64,000 nt of DNA from Ustilaginoidea virens (taxonomy: Eukaryota; Ascomycota; Sordariomycetes; Hypocreales; Clavicipitaceae), in assembly GCF_000687475.1 (NCBI RefSeq), contig NC_057320.1, positions 558,001-622,000 on the forward strand. The letters run 5' to 3'. How positions within the stretch are numbered: position 1 is the first letter of the stretch; each line of letters starts with the position of its first letter. The translations under genes and the position numbers were made by a program. A model generated the notes under the pieces. That model saw only the letters and a list, made by a program, of their open reading frames with translations. It searched no databases and was not told the DNA's origin. This document shows, piece by piece, positions 25,501-37,183 of this stretch.

Positions 25501-25739
25501 ACCACCCTATCCTTCTATATCACTTGGAATTGCGTTTGCTAGCAAGGATAGTAATACGTTATACAACGTTATGCAACCCGAACCGATTATATCGTCAACG
25601 ACTATTATCAGCCTATAGGCAAGCCCACAGGCATCCCTATCTATTATAAGCCTATAGGCATCCCTATCTATTACCAGCCCACAGGCATCCCTTCCTATTA
25701 CCAGCCCATAGGCATCTCTCTCAACCACACCCTATCCAC

Positions 25740-28700
25740 TTAAAGATTCCTAGATACTGGATAGTGGTTCCAACACCCACATCACCAACAATAAGGACCG
25801 GTTGCTAGATTATGTACTAAATATCGAGCCGGAAATAGTATTTGTAGGCGAATCTAATCCTTCTATACTAGGATATGGAAGAGTGCGATTAAATACTAAT
25901 AAAGGCATCTTCGAGCTACTACACGTAGCATATATACCGATATTTCACACTAATGTGGCCAGTTTGGAGCGATTTATGCGTGTAAATTACCACTGGAACT
26001 CACAGACTGGCTGGATTACACACAATAAGGACCGTTTATTTTATACCAACCGGATGTTTGGCCAGCAGGTTATTGAGTATAGCGAAGTCGCTGTTGCTAC
26101 TGCCATTACTACCACTACTGGGGATACTATGGTATCTTACCCAACTGAGGATACTACGGTATCTTACCCCTCTGATGAAACTACGGTATCTTGCCCTTCC
26201 ACATCTAGTACCTCTAAGGATACTACGCCGCCTTCATCTATTATTAGTAGGGAAGACCCTACTATACTAGATAAAAATATGTCTCCGTCAATCAACAATT
26301 CTGCGGCTACACAATCCATACCATTTCATCCCACTTAACCTACTATAGCGCCTGCTATAGCAGTGGCTATCTCGAAGGATACCCATAATGCGTCTGCCTC
26401 GGAAGCTACGGCTATGATATGGCATAAGAGACTAGGCCACCCTAATAAGGAAGCCTTGGAAAGGATAGTCTAGTCGACTACCGGCGCTAAAATTAAGGGA
26501 TTACTTACTATTGATTGTGAGCAGTGCTTACTATCTAAGGCCACTAGGATTATCAGCCGGCAGCCCTATTTACCTAGCCCAAGACCTTTCTGGCGAGTAT
26601 ATATTGATATATTTATACTGGACCAAGCTTATAATGGTGCTATTGCAGTACTATTACTACGGGATGACGATACTAAATTTATCTTCTGTTATCCTTTATA
26701 TTCTAGGACCCAGTCGGAAATCCTAGGAAAGCTAGCAGACCTTAACAACTATTTACAGCGCCAGTGGAACCTTGCTATTTCTGTTGTTCATCGCGATAAC
26801 GATCCTGCTTTCCAGCAATAATACCATAATTGGAAGACATCCTTAGGTATAGAGGATGAAGTCACAGCGCCTTATACCTCAGCCCAAAACGGCCCAGCTG
26901 AACGCTCGGGGGGTATTATAGGGACTAAAGCTAGGACCTTACGACTAGCTGCTAACCTACCTGAAGACCTATGGCCGGAGCTATAGAAAGCCGCAACCTT
27001 CTTATATAATCGCATACCACAATAAGGCCTTCAGTGGATTACACCACATCAACGGCTTCATTCCTGGCTAGCTAATAATGCTAGGGATACTCAATATCGT
27101 ACCGACCCTAGGCCTTCTATATCATTCCTTAAGGCTTACGGTTGTAAGGCCTATCTATTGACAACAATAGCATTAAAAGGCACTGATCGATGAGAATTAA
27201 AGCTAGCACTATACGCTAAGATAGGATATTTAGTAGGTTATGATTCTACTAATATCTATCGTATGTGGATTCCCGACCCTTATGAAGTACGACGAATTCG
27301 CGATATTACCTTTAATGAAAATAGTTACTATAGTAGTAAATCCGCCGCTATACTATAACGACTTGAAATACAATTACCACAACATATCGACAACGCATCT
27401 GAGTATGAGGATATAGACGAGCTCTATATATCTCACCCTTCTACTACTGTTATACCTGTTCCTACTACCCAGCCTTCTATACCTAGCCCAACCCAGCCTT
27501 CTATACCTAGCCCAACCTTATCTTCAACTTCTATACCCACTAGTGAACAAGCTGTTCCTAGTAAATAACAACATCTTATAGTCCAACTACCTACCCTAGC
27601 TTCCACACATCCTTCTAATATATATCCTTCCGAAGCAAGTACTAAGACTAGTAGCAGTCCTATACTACGAAGGTCAGCTAGGCTGGCTAGTAAGAATGCT
27701 TCTAGTACGGCTTTTATTAGCAGTTTTTTTCTAGGCACTAAGGAACGCCTACACCGATTATCCCTACTGCCTGAACCTAGGTTTTGGAAAGACCTAAAAG
27801 GTCACCGTTTCGAACCAGAATTTAAAGAGGCCGTAAAAAGCGAATTCTGCGATAACTAGAATAAAGGAACCTTCAAGCCTATACAACTATCAGACCTTCC
27901 AAATAATTACAAGCCTATACCACTTACGTAGGTGTTTAAATACAAGTGTGATAAACACGGCTTTCTCACTAAATTTAAAGCCCGAATTTGTGTACGTGGT
28001 GATCTTCAACCTTATAGTGATAAAGAGACCTATGCCGCTACACTAGCTGCCAAATCCTTCCGAATCTTAGTTGCTATTATGACGAAGTTCGACCTTGACA
28101 CTATACAAATGGATGCTGTATCGGCATTTACCAATAGCCTACAGGACGAAGTCGTCTATATCGAATATCCAGATGGATTTAAAAGACCTAGATAGGCATT
28201 ATTATTATAGCGCGCCTTATATAGTCTTCGCAGGTCCCCTTACCTATGGCAACAAGAGCTTTTATCAACCCTTAAATCCCTCAACCTTACTCTTATTACA
28301 GAAGACCCTTACATTATGATTACTACCACTGTAGTAGTCTTTTATTTTGTGGATAATATAGTAGTACTATTTCAACCAAAGAATCGTCCCAAAGCAGAAT
28401 CCCTCGTCAATAAATTAAAAGTAGCCTATAAAATGAAGGACCTTAGTACTCTGAAATGGTTCCTAGGTATCCGAATTATACAGCATCGGCCTACTAAGAC
28501 CTAGCTATTGCAAGACTCTTATATGGAAAAGCTTGCGTACGACTTCTTAAAAGGAAGAAATATTACACATAAAAACTATCCAATTCCAGAACAGCCTCTT
28601 GATAAATATACTGGTATTGCTACGGCACATGAGATATACCAGTACCAAAAGCTTATGGGCTCTATAAATTACCCAACCACTATAACCCGACCTGATACTG

Positions 28701-29376
28701 CTATAGCAGTCTCCCGCCTTTCAGAACATCTACACAACCCTTCCCCTTACCATTACCTACTAGCCATAGGGGTCACAATATACCTCTATATCACACGTTA
28801 CTTAGCTATTCAATATACTGCCATACAACAATAACTAAGTGATGATATCCAGCAAGAACTATTAATATCTTCTAATGCTGCTTTTGCCGATGATAAAGAG
28901 ACCCGGAAGTCTACTCAAGGCTCTTTCTTTAGCCTATTTGGCGGACCTATTAGTTGGGAAGCCACTAAACAACACACCGTTACCACATCTTCTACCGAAG
29001 CAGAGCTACTAGCACTATCGTCAACTGCTAAGACCACTATATCTGTAACCCGTCTTATGGAACAACTAGGACTTAAGCTTGATCATAAGGTCACTATTGA
29101 GTGCGATAACCTACAAGCTATACGCCTAGTAACAACAATAATGCCCCGTATTAACACTGCATTAAAGCATGTTGATATCCACAACAGCTGGCTGCGACAG
29201 GCTTATCAGCAGGATTTATTCGACCTGACTTATATCCCTACTAATAATATAGTAGCGGATGGGCTCACAAAGGCTCTTATAGGTCAACGATTTACTACCT
29301 TCTGTAACCAACTAGGCCTAGTAGATATTAAGGACCTAGTACGAAAAACAGAAGATAACGAGAGTGATACCGACTA
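25740..29376 (+). pseudogene. Copia C pol: protease, integrase, reverse transcriptase, RNase H
   Basis: Protease: ILDSGSNTHITN at about 25755-25795, with the active-site Asp-Ser-Gly intact. GAG-preintegrase: WHKRLGHPNKEAL at about 26420-26460, then CEQC near 26520. Integrase: about 26590-27030, ending LPEDLWPE. Reverse transcriptase: about 27930-28500, with MDAVSAF near 28110; the catalytic YVDD box is FVDN (about 28341-28360), and its last Asp-to-Asn change sits at a TpG-to-TpA site. RNase H: STEAELLALSS near 29000, with an open C-terminus ending at 29376. Several TAG/TAA stops and one altered catalytic residue make it inactive. Confidence 0.87.
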
Positions 29377-29414
29377 GCTAGATAGAGCTATATTCTAGCC
29401 TATCTAGGGGGGTA

Positions 29415-29972
29415 TGTCAGAATGAAATTATTTATTGTTATTTTATTTTATTATTTTTAGATATCTATCGCCGATAATTCCTACGCATCGCCGCATCATC
29501 AGATTGAAAAAGGTATTAAGTATTCAGTACTTATATTTATATGACGGCTACTAGTAAAGTTGAGTACCTAGTACTTACACACATTCCCTTACGCGCAAAT
29601 GTATGATGCATCACAAATTGATCACACCACTTTATCGTCGCAAATCTCGATGCATTATAAATGCACATTTCGCCACATATCTATGATATCACAGTATGGT
29701 TACGATATTTACGTCAGATTGATTTCACTAGGGATGTTCTATGTTGGAATATTATGTATTTAAATCCCTAGATATTCCTACCCAAATAGTGGGAAGGAAG
29801 GATGGAGGGATGCACGCAAGCAAGTATGCAGAATTAATGCACATCAGATTGTCCCTACGCCTTAGTCTCGTATCTTATCTGTGCCGTTACTTTACCTTAC
29901 TGCGATTTTACCATTCCACTGCCTTTATCCTTCGCATACTGCATTATCTTAGCAGGCGAAGCCCGTTTAACA
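29415..29972 (+). repeat. 3' LTR of copia C
   Basis: This is the partner of 23053-23610, the same length, TGTCAG to TTAACA, followed by the target duplication AGGGT. The corresponding variant sites are 29550, 29569, 29783, 29821, 29917 and 29969. Confidence 0.95.
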
Positions 29973-29977
29973 AGGGT

Positions 29978-32025
29978 TAGCTTCTATTTTAATATAAGTT
30001 CGAAGAGGGTATTATAGCCTAAAGAGGTTCTATAAGAGCGGTCCTATATAGGGTAGTAGATATTAAAATTACTAGTAAAGATGCTGTAGGGGCGAGGGGT
30101 AGTTTAAGCGAATTCCTAAAGGGGGGTAGATTAATTTAGGGAAGGGATTAAAGAGTAAATAGAGTAGATATCGGTATTTTAAAGTATAATATAGTACTAA
30201 TCTAGACCTAAGTCTATTACCTAAAAGCCGGGAGCGTATCTTTTATAGATATAGATCGCTATGCGTCTGCTATAGGCGGCTATTTAGTATCTACTAAGGC
30301 TAGAGTATAAGGGGAGTCTATCTAGGGCTATAAATTCCTAGAGGGCGATAATATCCGGTTCGGATTTATAGTTAAAGGCAAAATACGCTAGCAGTAATTT
30401 CTTTTATATATTCTAGTATAGTACCTCTATTATTAATATTAGGGCTAAGGGGTTAGGGCTCTCGGTATATTAGTAGCAGTAGGCTCGGATAAATTAGGTT
30501 AAAAGAATGCGGCAATATTACTACTGCTATTAGTCCTTTTAGGGGTAATAGAGCTTTCTTTATATAATCTACTAATTCGTTTTCTTAGGGAGTCCTCCCT
30601 TAGGGAGTTACTAGTAAGGTATTTATAGCCTTTATCCTCTAGGATAAAAGGGGGAGGTATTAATAAAGTGCCAATAGTTATAAACTATATTAGTCTAATA
30701 CTATAAGCCTATCTTATGATATCCTATTGCCTATTCGCTATAAGGTAGAATCGAGACTAGGCCGGATAAGGTCCCTAGCAATTAAGGCAATACTCTCTTT
30801 TATTGCTAATAATATTAAGGCAATCTTTATCTCTATTAGGGTGTCTCTCCGCACTATACTATCTATATCGAGGGGTCTCTATATAGTAATTCGCAATATA
30901 TCTAAATTTAAAGTATTAGTAGTACTATTTTAGGTAGATAGTTTCATTGTATAGTTTAGCCTTAAAGATTTCTATTTAGTAGATAACTCTAGTCTTATAG
31001 AATTGGTTTACTACTTTTATATTAATTACTCTAATAATTAGGGGGGCTCTTATTACTTCTTCGTAAGGTTTCCTTATAGCAACTCTACTAATATTAAGGC
31101 TATTAGCTTAGGCTAAATTTAGTTTAATATCTTTAATAGGGATATTCTTAGAGAATCGAATAGGGAATCCTTTAATAATAATACTAAAGGTGCGGATATT
31201 TAGTATAGCTCTTATACCGAATATAAGGGGGATTTAGGTGGTTTCTATAGTAAAATGGGATACAGCTTCTGCAAAGGTAATAACTATATCTCCGCTATAG
31301 AGTTAGCGAGCGGTAATAGCATTAATACCTCTAGTAGTAGTATTTACCGCTTTTATAATCTCAATAAGGGTTCTCTATTGTAGGTTCTTAGCAATACTAT
31401 CTCCTTTAATTATTATTTTATAGTAGATTCTCGGCGGTATAGGTAAGGTGGTCGGTCTAGGTAGTATAGTCGTTAGTATACTTTTAGTAGCAATACTAGC
31501 CTAGGTCGTTCTAGAGGGGGTCTTTAAGGCAAAAGCTTTATTTATAGCGCTTTCTACTATTTTTTCTAGATTATTAGTCGTAATAAGGTTCGAATTTAGG
31601 TTTAGAGCGGGATTAGTTCGGTTAATACATTTAATACTATCGACTAGGCTAGTAATAGCATTCTATATATTTCCCAGTATAGCTACCGGGATATAGTCTA
31701 CGATCTTTTAGTAATACTATTTAAGCAATTCGGTTTCTTCTTAGGTTCCTATATTAGTTTATGCGATATTGCTGCTAATTCGTCTGTAATTATCGTTGGC
31801 GATAGTGATATAGTGGTTATAGTGGCTCGACTCGAGTCTACCCCTGTTTCCTCTATCTAAATCTATAATTTCCGCCGCTTTGACCGCGTTTTCCTCCCGG
31901 TGCTAATACGCTATCGGCAGACGGGGTAAGACGAGGTAAGGGATTGATTTATTAACTTTTTGACTGTTTTAGGGGTATATTCGCGCCGGTACTGAGGTGC
32001 GGGCGAAATCGCGAAAAGTTTTTTG
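29978..32025 (-). pseudogene. LINE ORF1 and N-terminal part of the endonuclease
   Basis: This is the minus strand continuation of the LINE beyond copia C. A segment at about 31350-31080 reads LYSGDIVITFAEAVSHFTIETT followed by an IKGFPIRF block. That matches the gag-like ORF1 of fungal LINEs (a leucine-rich 'R-LPSGDIVVTF' motif). Positions 30700-29978 hold the start of the apurinic endonuclease. A 23-kDa-like open frame on the plus strand at 30727-30933 is antisense and probably meaningless. The GC-richer 31780-32025 stretch may be the 5' untranslated region. Confidence 0.72.
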
Positions 32026-32026
32026 A

Positions 32027-32047
32027 TGGCTACTATAGGATTTTAAT
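32027..32047. repeat. Orphan copia A/B LTR terminus
   Basis: The sequence GGCTACTATAGGATTTTAA here is the same as the terminal bases of the copia A/B LTR (for example 8058-8077). No further LTR sequence is adjacent, so it is either a deletion scar or a chimeric junction. Confidence 0.6.
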
Positions 32048-33180
32048 AGAGTTATTAGTAATATTAGTATTAGAGGTACTATTTAAGCTAAAAGGGATAG
32101 GGGTAATAGCCTATCGGTTAAATAGAGTTATTAAGCTATTATTCTAATAGGCAATCTACTTATTTTATCTTACTATCTATTCGGCTAAACGAAAGAGGGC
32201 AGCTATTAAATCTTAAGGTACTACTAAAGGCTATTAAGATTAAAAAGCATTAGATAATATAGTTAATTAAAGTAGTTCCTAAGATTATTTAGACTATTCA
32301 GATAGGTTTTACTCTATCAATAGGGACTATTAGGGAGTAATCAATAGAGACCTTTTAATTAACTATATAATAATAGAGAGTAATCTAGCTTTTTCTCTTT
32401 TTAGTAGGTAAATAAAATAAACTAACTTATCGATATTAAAAGTTCTATATAAGTTATATAAATAGTCTGACTTATTAAGGGAGTGGTCTGATTTTTCGAT
32501 AGATAGATTACTTAATATATTAATAAGGTTATCGACTAGAGTATTAATACCTAAAGTTAGGGAAGGAGGTTAGGTATCGATAACGTCACTTATCGTTAGG
32601 GCAAATTGCTAGGCCTTTTTAGTCTACCTTTTTAGGAAAAAAGTAAAGGAATAGTATAACTTAACCTATTCAACGGGATAAACAGTATCCACATTAAATA
32701 GCGAAAAATTTTCTGCTAAATGTAAAGTAGTATCTCGTTAACGTTAAGTAAGTTATATCGACTATGGATAACTTGTCTTGCAGAAGACGTAGAGACGCTG
32801 CGAATCTAAAATCAAGTCTTTACTAGGGGAATATAAAGACATATAAGATAGATAATACTGCTCTTTTCGTGAATAGTTTTAGGGTGATACTGCCTTTCTC
32901 GTGAATAGCTTTAAAAACTAAGGGGGGTTTAAAGACTTATCTATTTCGTCTATCTAGATAGTTGCAGGGAGGAATATCGCAGGAAAACGGCGGGGGGGCT
33001 CTACGGTATTATTAGTATAGAAAAATAAAAAATACTCTTAGTTCTGGTTCTGGTTCTAGTAATATGCAATTGCTACTAATTATTACGATTAATGAGGTTA
33101 GAGTGTGTATTATAATAGGCTTGGTTTCTCTCTCTAGCTAATATCTACGGGGAGCTAAGCTATATGTATATATATATGGA
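32048..33180. other. Unassigned TpA-rich DNA up to the compartment boundary
   Basis: This DNA is AT-rich with no frame I can assign to a known family. It shows the TpA excess of the rest of the block and fades near 32990-33180 into mixed composition. A possible end-of-element CTATTGATTTTT-like signal was looked for and not found. Confidence 0.5.
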
Positions 33181-33185
33181 CGTTG

Positions 33186-33204
33186 TCACGTGAGGGTCAC
33201 GTGA
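33186..33204. promoter_or_regulatory. Pair of E-box palindromes TCACGTGA
   Basis: TCACGTGA occurs at 33186-33193 and again at 33197-33204, 11 bp apart (about one helical turn). It is the core recognised by bHLH factors such as Cbf1 and SREBP or Pho4 relatives. The pair lies about 450 bp upstream of yap1 and right at the edge of the RIP block, so it is a candidate promoter element of yap1; the factor is inferred. Confidence 0.55.
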
Positions 33205-33244
33205 GTGACATGTGACACTTGGGATGTAACTATTCGCCATGCAC

Positions 33245-33328
33245 CGTGCGCATCCGCATCCGCATCCACATCCGCATCAGCAACCGCTTTTGCATCTGCA
33301 TCTGCATCTGCACCTGCATCCGCGTCCG
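33245..33328. repeat. Hexanucleotide repeat (GCATCC/GCATCT) in the yap1 5' region
   Basis: About a dozen imperfect copies of a 6-bp GCATCY unit occur upstream of the yap1 start. Being a multiple of three, it creates His/Pro- and Cys/Ile-rich open frames, which I do not consider coding. Confidence 0.8.
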
Positions 33329-33652
33329 TCCCCGACTTTTTTTTTGTCGTCAGCAACTTGGGCCACCCCGTTCTTCGGTTGTCGAGGCCGACTCGACCAG
33401 AACATGGTCCCCCGGCACCACCCTCCCTTGAGCGACTCTGGCAACCAGACTGGCCCGCGGCTTGGCCCTCGTCTCTGACTCTTCACAGTTCACACAGTCG
33501 GCCAGTCGACGTCCTGACTTGCCGTCGGCTCCAAGCCTCAGCCCACTCTTCCCCAGACCTTGTCCCTCTTACCACCTGTCCACTTTTGAATTCTGCCTTT
33601 GCCATCAACACCACTCGGTCCTCCGCCGCCCATCCATCGTGCGCAGCTCGCG

Positions 33653-34896
33653 ATGGCTTCCAGCGGCAACGGGGCCGGCTCTTTGCCACCCAACTTCTTC
33701 CTCACCCCGCACCAGCAGAGCTTGCTCTTTGCCGCGCTCAATGCCAACAAGCAGCCCATCGCTCCCGCGGCGGCGGCCAAGAGCATGCCGCTGCCTCGCC
33801 ATTCATCTCAGGCTTCCCCGCTGCAGACCGCCGGAGGAGCTGGCTTCCAGGACGGCCCGTTTCTGGATGAGTACGACTACGACTACGGCTTTGGCGCTTC
33901 CGGCTTCGACTTCCCCCATGCCAGCCCAGGCGATCCTCTGAATCCGGCCGGGGATGCGCCTGATGCTCCTGATGCTCCTGAAGCAGCCCAGTCCGAATCC
34001 ACCGAAAACGAGTCGCACGAGAAGAGAAGCCACCCCGACGGCGAGGACGACGACAGCAGCCCGGGCAATGACTCCAAGAGACGGGAGAGCGCGGAAAAGA
34101 TTGCCAAAAAGCCCGGCCGTAAGCCGCTCACGTCAGAGCCCACAACTGTAAGCGCCCAATTTTTTTTTTTTTTTCACCTCTTCTCATTTCTTTTCTTTTC
34201 TTTTTTTTATTTCTTTTTTGTTATTTCTCATTTTATCTTTTCCTTTCCCTTCCTGTTCGTTTGCAAGTTTTGCGAGAGACTGCAAACTTGCCGTTTGCCT
34301 GCCAGCCGGCCAATTCCGAAAGTCCGCTGATTTGCCGCTCGTATGTAGAAGCGCAAGGCACAGAACAGAGCCGCCCAACGGGCGTTTAGAGAACGCAAGG
34401 AGAAGCATCTCAAGGACCTGGAGACCAAGGTCGAGGAGCTGGAAAAGGCCTCGGAGGCTGCCAACCATGAGAATACAAAGCTGCGGGTCCAGGTGGACCT
34501 TATCACGGCTGAGCTGAACCAGTACAAACAGCGCCTGGCCGTTGCGACGCAAACCAAGCCTCCCTTTAAAGAGAAGCCGTCCCTCGGCAACGCCGCTCTG
34601 GTCAACCTCGGCGATGTCAACTTTCAGTTTGAATTTCCCAGGTTCGGCGCCCTCCCCGGGCCTCGGCCCTTTAGTCCCCTTCCGAATGGGCAGAAGGACA
34701 GTCCCGGTCCCGGCCCCGGCCTGGGCGGCAAAGGCAGCCAGTCGCTGCCGTCAAATCCGCTTCCGCCAAGCCGAAACGACTCGGCCCCGAAGCCTGCTGG
34801 CGCCTCCGCGCCCTCCAGGAGCGGCTCAGGCTCAACCCGCGCCGGCTCTCGCACCAGCCTCGACTCGGTCCCCTTTAGTGCTGGTGCTGGTGCTGG

Positions 34897-34931
<35 letters not shown>

Positions 34932-35709
34932 GCTCTCCGTCGGCATCGTCCAACTCCCTCACCGGAGGGTCCACCTCGTCATGCGGGACGTCCCCCGAGC
35001 CGTTTACGCAATCCCCGCTGGGCTTCAAGCCCCTCGAGACGCTGACCACCATTGGCGAAGAGCAGCCCAGCTCCGCGCCGCACGACCAGCCGTTTGCGCA
35101 CTTTGCCAACGCGGCCGACATGGCGAGCCCCAGCTTCGACTGGCTCGTGCAGCACAACGGCGGCGGCAGCTTCGACCCCCAGCTGTTCGGCGACTACCGA
35201 GAATCGCAGGAAAGCGTCCTCGCCGGCAACCCTTCCTTTGACGACTTTTTGCTCAGCGACGGGCTCGACGCCGACTTCTTCACGCCCTTCAACACCGCGA
35301 CCGCGCCCGCGCCCGCGCCCAAGAAGAGCCTCATCGCCGAGATTGACGCCGAGATTGACGCCCAGCAAAGGGCCACGGAACAGCATCTGGCCGCCGCGCC
35401 AAACGTGAGCTGCACGCAAATATTGTACGTGGCTACGAAGCCATCCCCCCCACACCCCCCCCTCGGCAACAGCCACCCCGTCCGTGCTGCTAACACCCGC
35501 CCAGGGAGAAGCTGCGAGGCTGCCCCGTGGCGCAGAACAGCGACTTCGACCTGGACGGCCTGTGCGCCGAGCTCGCCAAAAAGGCAAAGTGCTCCGGCAG
35601 CGGGCCCGTCGTCGGCACGCACGACTTTGACTCCATCCTCCACAAGTACGTGGGCAGCGACGCGGCAGTCAAGCAAGAAACGCCCAACGGAGCGGCGACA
35701 CTGCCGTAG
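33653..35709 (+). CDS. yap1: AP-1-like bZIP transcription factor (Yap1/Pap1)
   Basis: This is an oxidative-stress regulator that shuttles to the nucleus. It has three exons, 33653-34147, 34349-35424 and 35505-35709 (introns of 201 and 80 bp; the second has a CTAAC branch site at about 35490), giving 591 residues. The start MASSGNGAGSLPPNFFLTP is conserved in fungal AP-1. The basic region KRKAQNRAAQRAFRERKEKH begins at residue 166, right after intron 1, followed by a leucine zipper. The C-terminal cysteine-rich domain has Cys 520, 530, 544 and 553 with DFDLDGLC and KAKCSGSGPVV. The middle is Pro/Ser-rich with a short poly-Ala. The N-terminal cysteine-rich domain seems reduced to one Cys (377). 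It is the first gene beyond the RIP block. Upstream ATG-less extension to 33599 is not used. Confidence 0.93.
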
Positions 35710-37183
35710 GGGGACAAGATTCCGTTTGATCCCCTCCCTGTTTTTTGGGCAGCCGCGCGACGTGGGTTTGTATTCGGGTGGGACTCGGCGCGGATAAGGC
35801 CTGGCCTGGCCTGGCTTGGCTTGGCTTGGCTTGATTGACGGCACGGCACGGCAGGTGGCACGCGCAAAGACGCGGTGGCCAGCCGCCCGGGGGGGCAATG
35901 GCAGAGGGAACCAGAGGGGATCAGAGTGTACCAGTAAACAGGCTGACGGGACGTATTCACTTGGGCGTTGCTATTCATTGGTGGGGTTTTGCTACTCACT
36001 CTCTGGACATGTTTTGCTGTCTCTACATGTGTGCGCTCACTCTCTGGACGTGTTTTATCTCTGGGCATGTATCTCTGGGCATGTATCTCTGGGCATGTAT
36101 CTCTGGGCATGTATCTCTGGGCATGTCTCATCTCTGGACATGTTTCATCTCTGGACAAGTTTATCATCTCTGGATATACGGGCTCTCTCGAGACGCGTTG
36201 CTCATTGGCTCGGACATGCTGCTATTCACTACTCTACTCCGTCTCTGGATATAGTATCCATCATCTCCGCATATGCTGCTTCTCACTCTGAACTTGCGTC
36301 GCCTATCGACGCTGGCATGTGTTGCTGCGCACTCTTGCTTGGGTGTTGCTCATCGGCTCTGATGTGTTGTATTCACTCCTGGGGCGCTGCTCACTCTGAT
36401 CTGTCGCTGCTCGCTCAAGACGTGACGCTTGCTGACTCTGGACGTGTCCATGCTGCTCGCTCTCTAAACATGCTGCTGCTTACTCCATGCCATGTGCCAA
36501 GCTCCGCTCATGACTCTACATGCGCTGCCCACCTATGCGATCGATGCATCACCAGAAACCCAGGCCACGGTGCCCGACAAGCCATTCAAATGCGAAAAAA
36601 CCCAGCCAACGCCGCGCCCCCCACCCCCCCAAAAGGAAAAAACACACCACACACCCGAAATTCGCCGACGGAAAACGGGCGCGAGTAGTGCGAGAAAGAC
36701 GCGGCAACAACCAGCCGAGGCGGGGGGGCCGCCCGAGAAAAAAAAGAAAAGCCTCGTCGCGAGACAGAATCGGGGTTCAACCAGAGATCGGGGCGCCTTG
36801 TCCAAACGGCCGACGCGCGTCGTCGGGAGGGCCGAGATTTCCCGCGCCGCGTCTGCTCCGGCCCTCGCCGGGTACCCCCCCTCCCACCATCAACGTCCGT
36901 CTCTTTGCGTGCCGGCTCGGTTGTTGCGCCGGGACTCGGGCCGAGGCCATCATGGTGGCCAAGGACGTCACCACACAACGGGGTGGATTTCAAGCCCGGG
37001 ACAACGAGGGGAAAAAAAAAAGAAGAAGAAAATTCATTCAACATGATCAATAAACACCAGGGGGATTCAGAGGCCCCTGTTTCCTCATCGACTTGAGACA
37101 CCAAGTCTGCCGGCGACTATGCTCCGTGAATGTGCTCTGGCTGGAACAGAGGTGGTGCTGGGCGCTGAAAGCTGCCCACCGCG
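35710..37183. other. Intergenic region between yap1 and the kinase (convergent 3' ends)
   Basis: No gene is recognised. It holds a (GGCTT)n-like tract (35803-35835), a 14-bp tandem repeat (36057-36126) embedded in looser CTCTGGACATG copies (about 35998-36250), a C-rich patch (36610-36640) and purine-rich DNA (37008-37035). An open frame of 290 codons (35816-36688) reads through these repeats and is rejected. Confidence 0.7.
36057..36126. repeat. 14-bp tandem repeat, five copies
   Basis: There are five consecutive ATCTCTGGGCATGT units, flanked on both sides by diverged CTCTGGACATG copies, in the 3' region of yap1. Confidence 0.92.

Larger units (their letters stand above)
23053..29972 (+). 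mobile_element. Ty1/copia retrotransposon C (nested in the LINE)
   Basis: This is a full-length 6920-bp plus-strand element. It has 558-bp LTRs (23053-23610 and 29415-29972), target duplication AGGGT (23048-23052 and 29973-29977), primer binding site GTTATGAGCCC at 23611, and a polypurine tract CTAGGGGGGTA just before the 3' LTR. Gag starts near 24475 and pol ends at 29376. The LTRs differ at exactly six sites, each a CpA/TpG to TpA change. It belongs to a different family from A and B (unrelated LTR) and is less degraded, so it is probably the youngest element here. Confidence 0.95.
20240..32025 (-). mobile_element. Tad1/I-like LINE, interrupted by copia C
   Basis: This is a non-LTR retrotransposon on the minus strand. 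The order from high to low coordinates is ORF1 (about 31830-30720), endonuclease (about 30700 to 22700, split by copia C at 23053-29972), reverse transcriptase (about 22400-20900) and a probable RNase H region (about 20750-20240). Stops at Gln/Trp codons are frequent. Its ends are uncertain: the 5' end is taken where ORF1-like sequence fades near 32025, and the 3' end near the TA-rich tract at 20190-20216. No target duplication was identified. Confidence 0.82.

Noticed and set aside
35816..36688. 290-codon frame downstream of yap1
   Set aside because: It runs through the 14-bp repeat and other low-complexity DNA; composition and lack of domains argue against coding.
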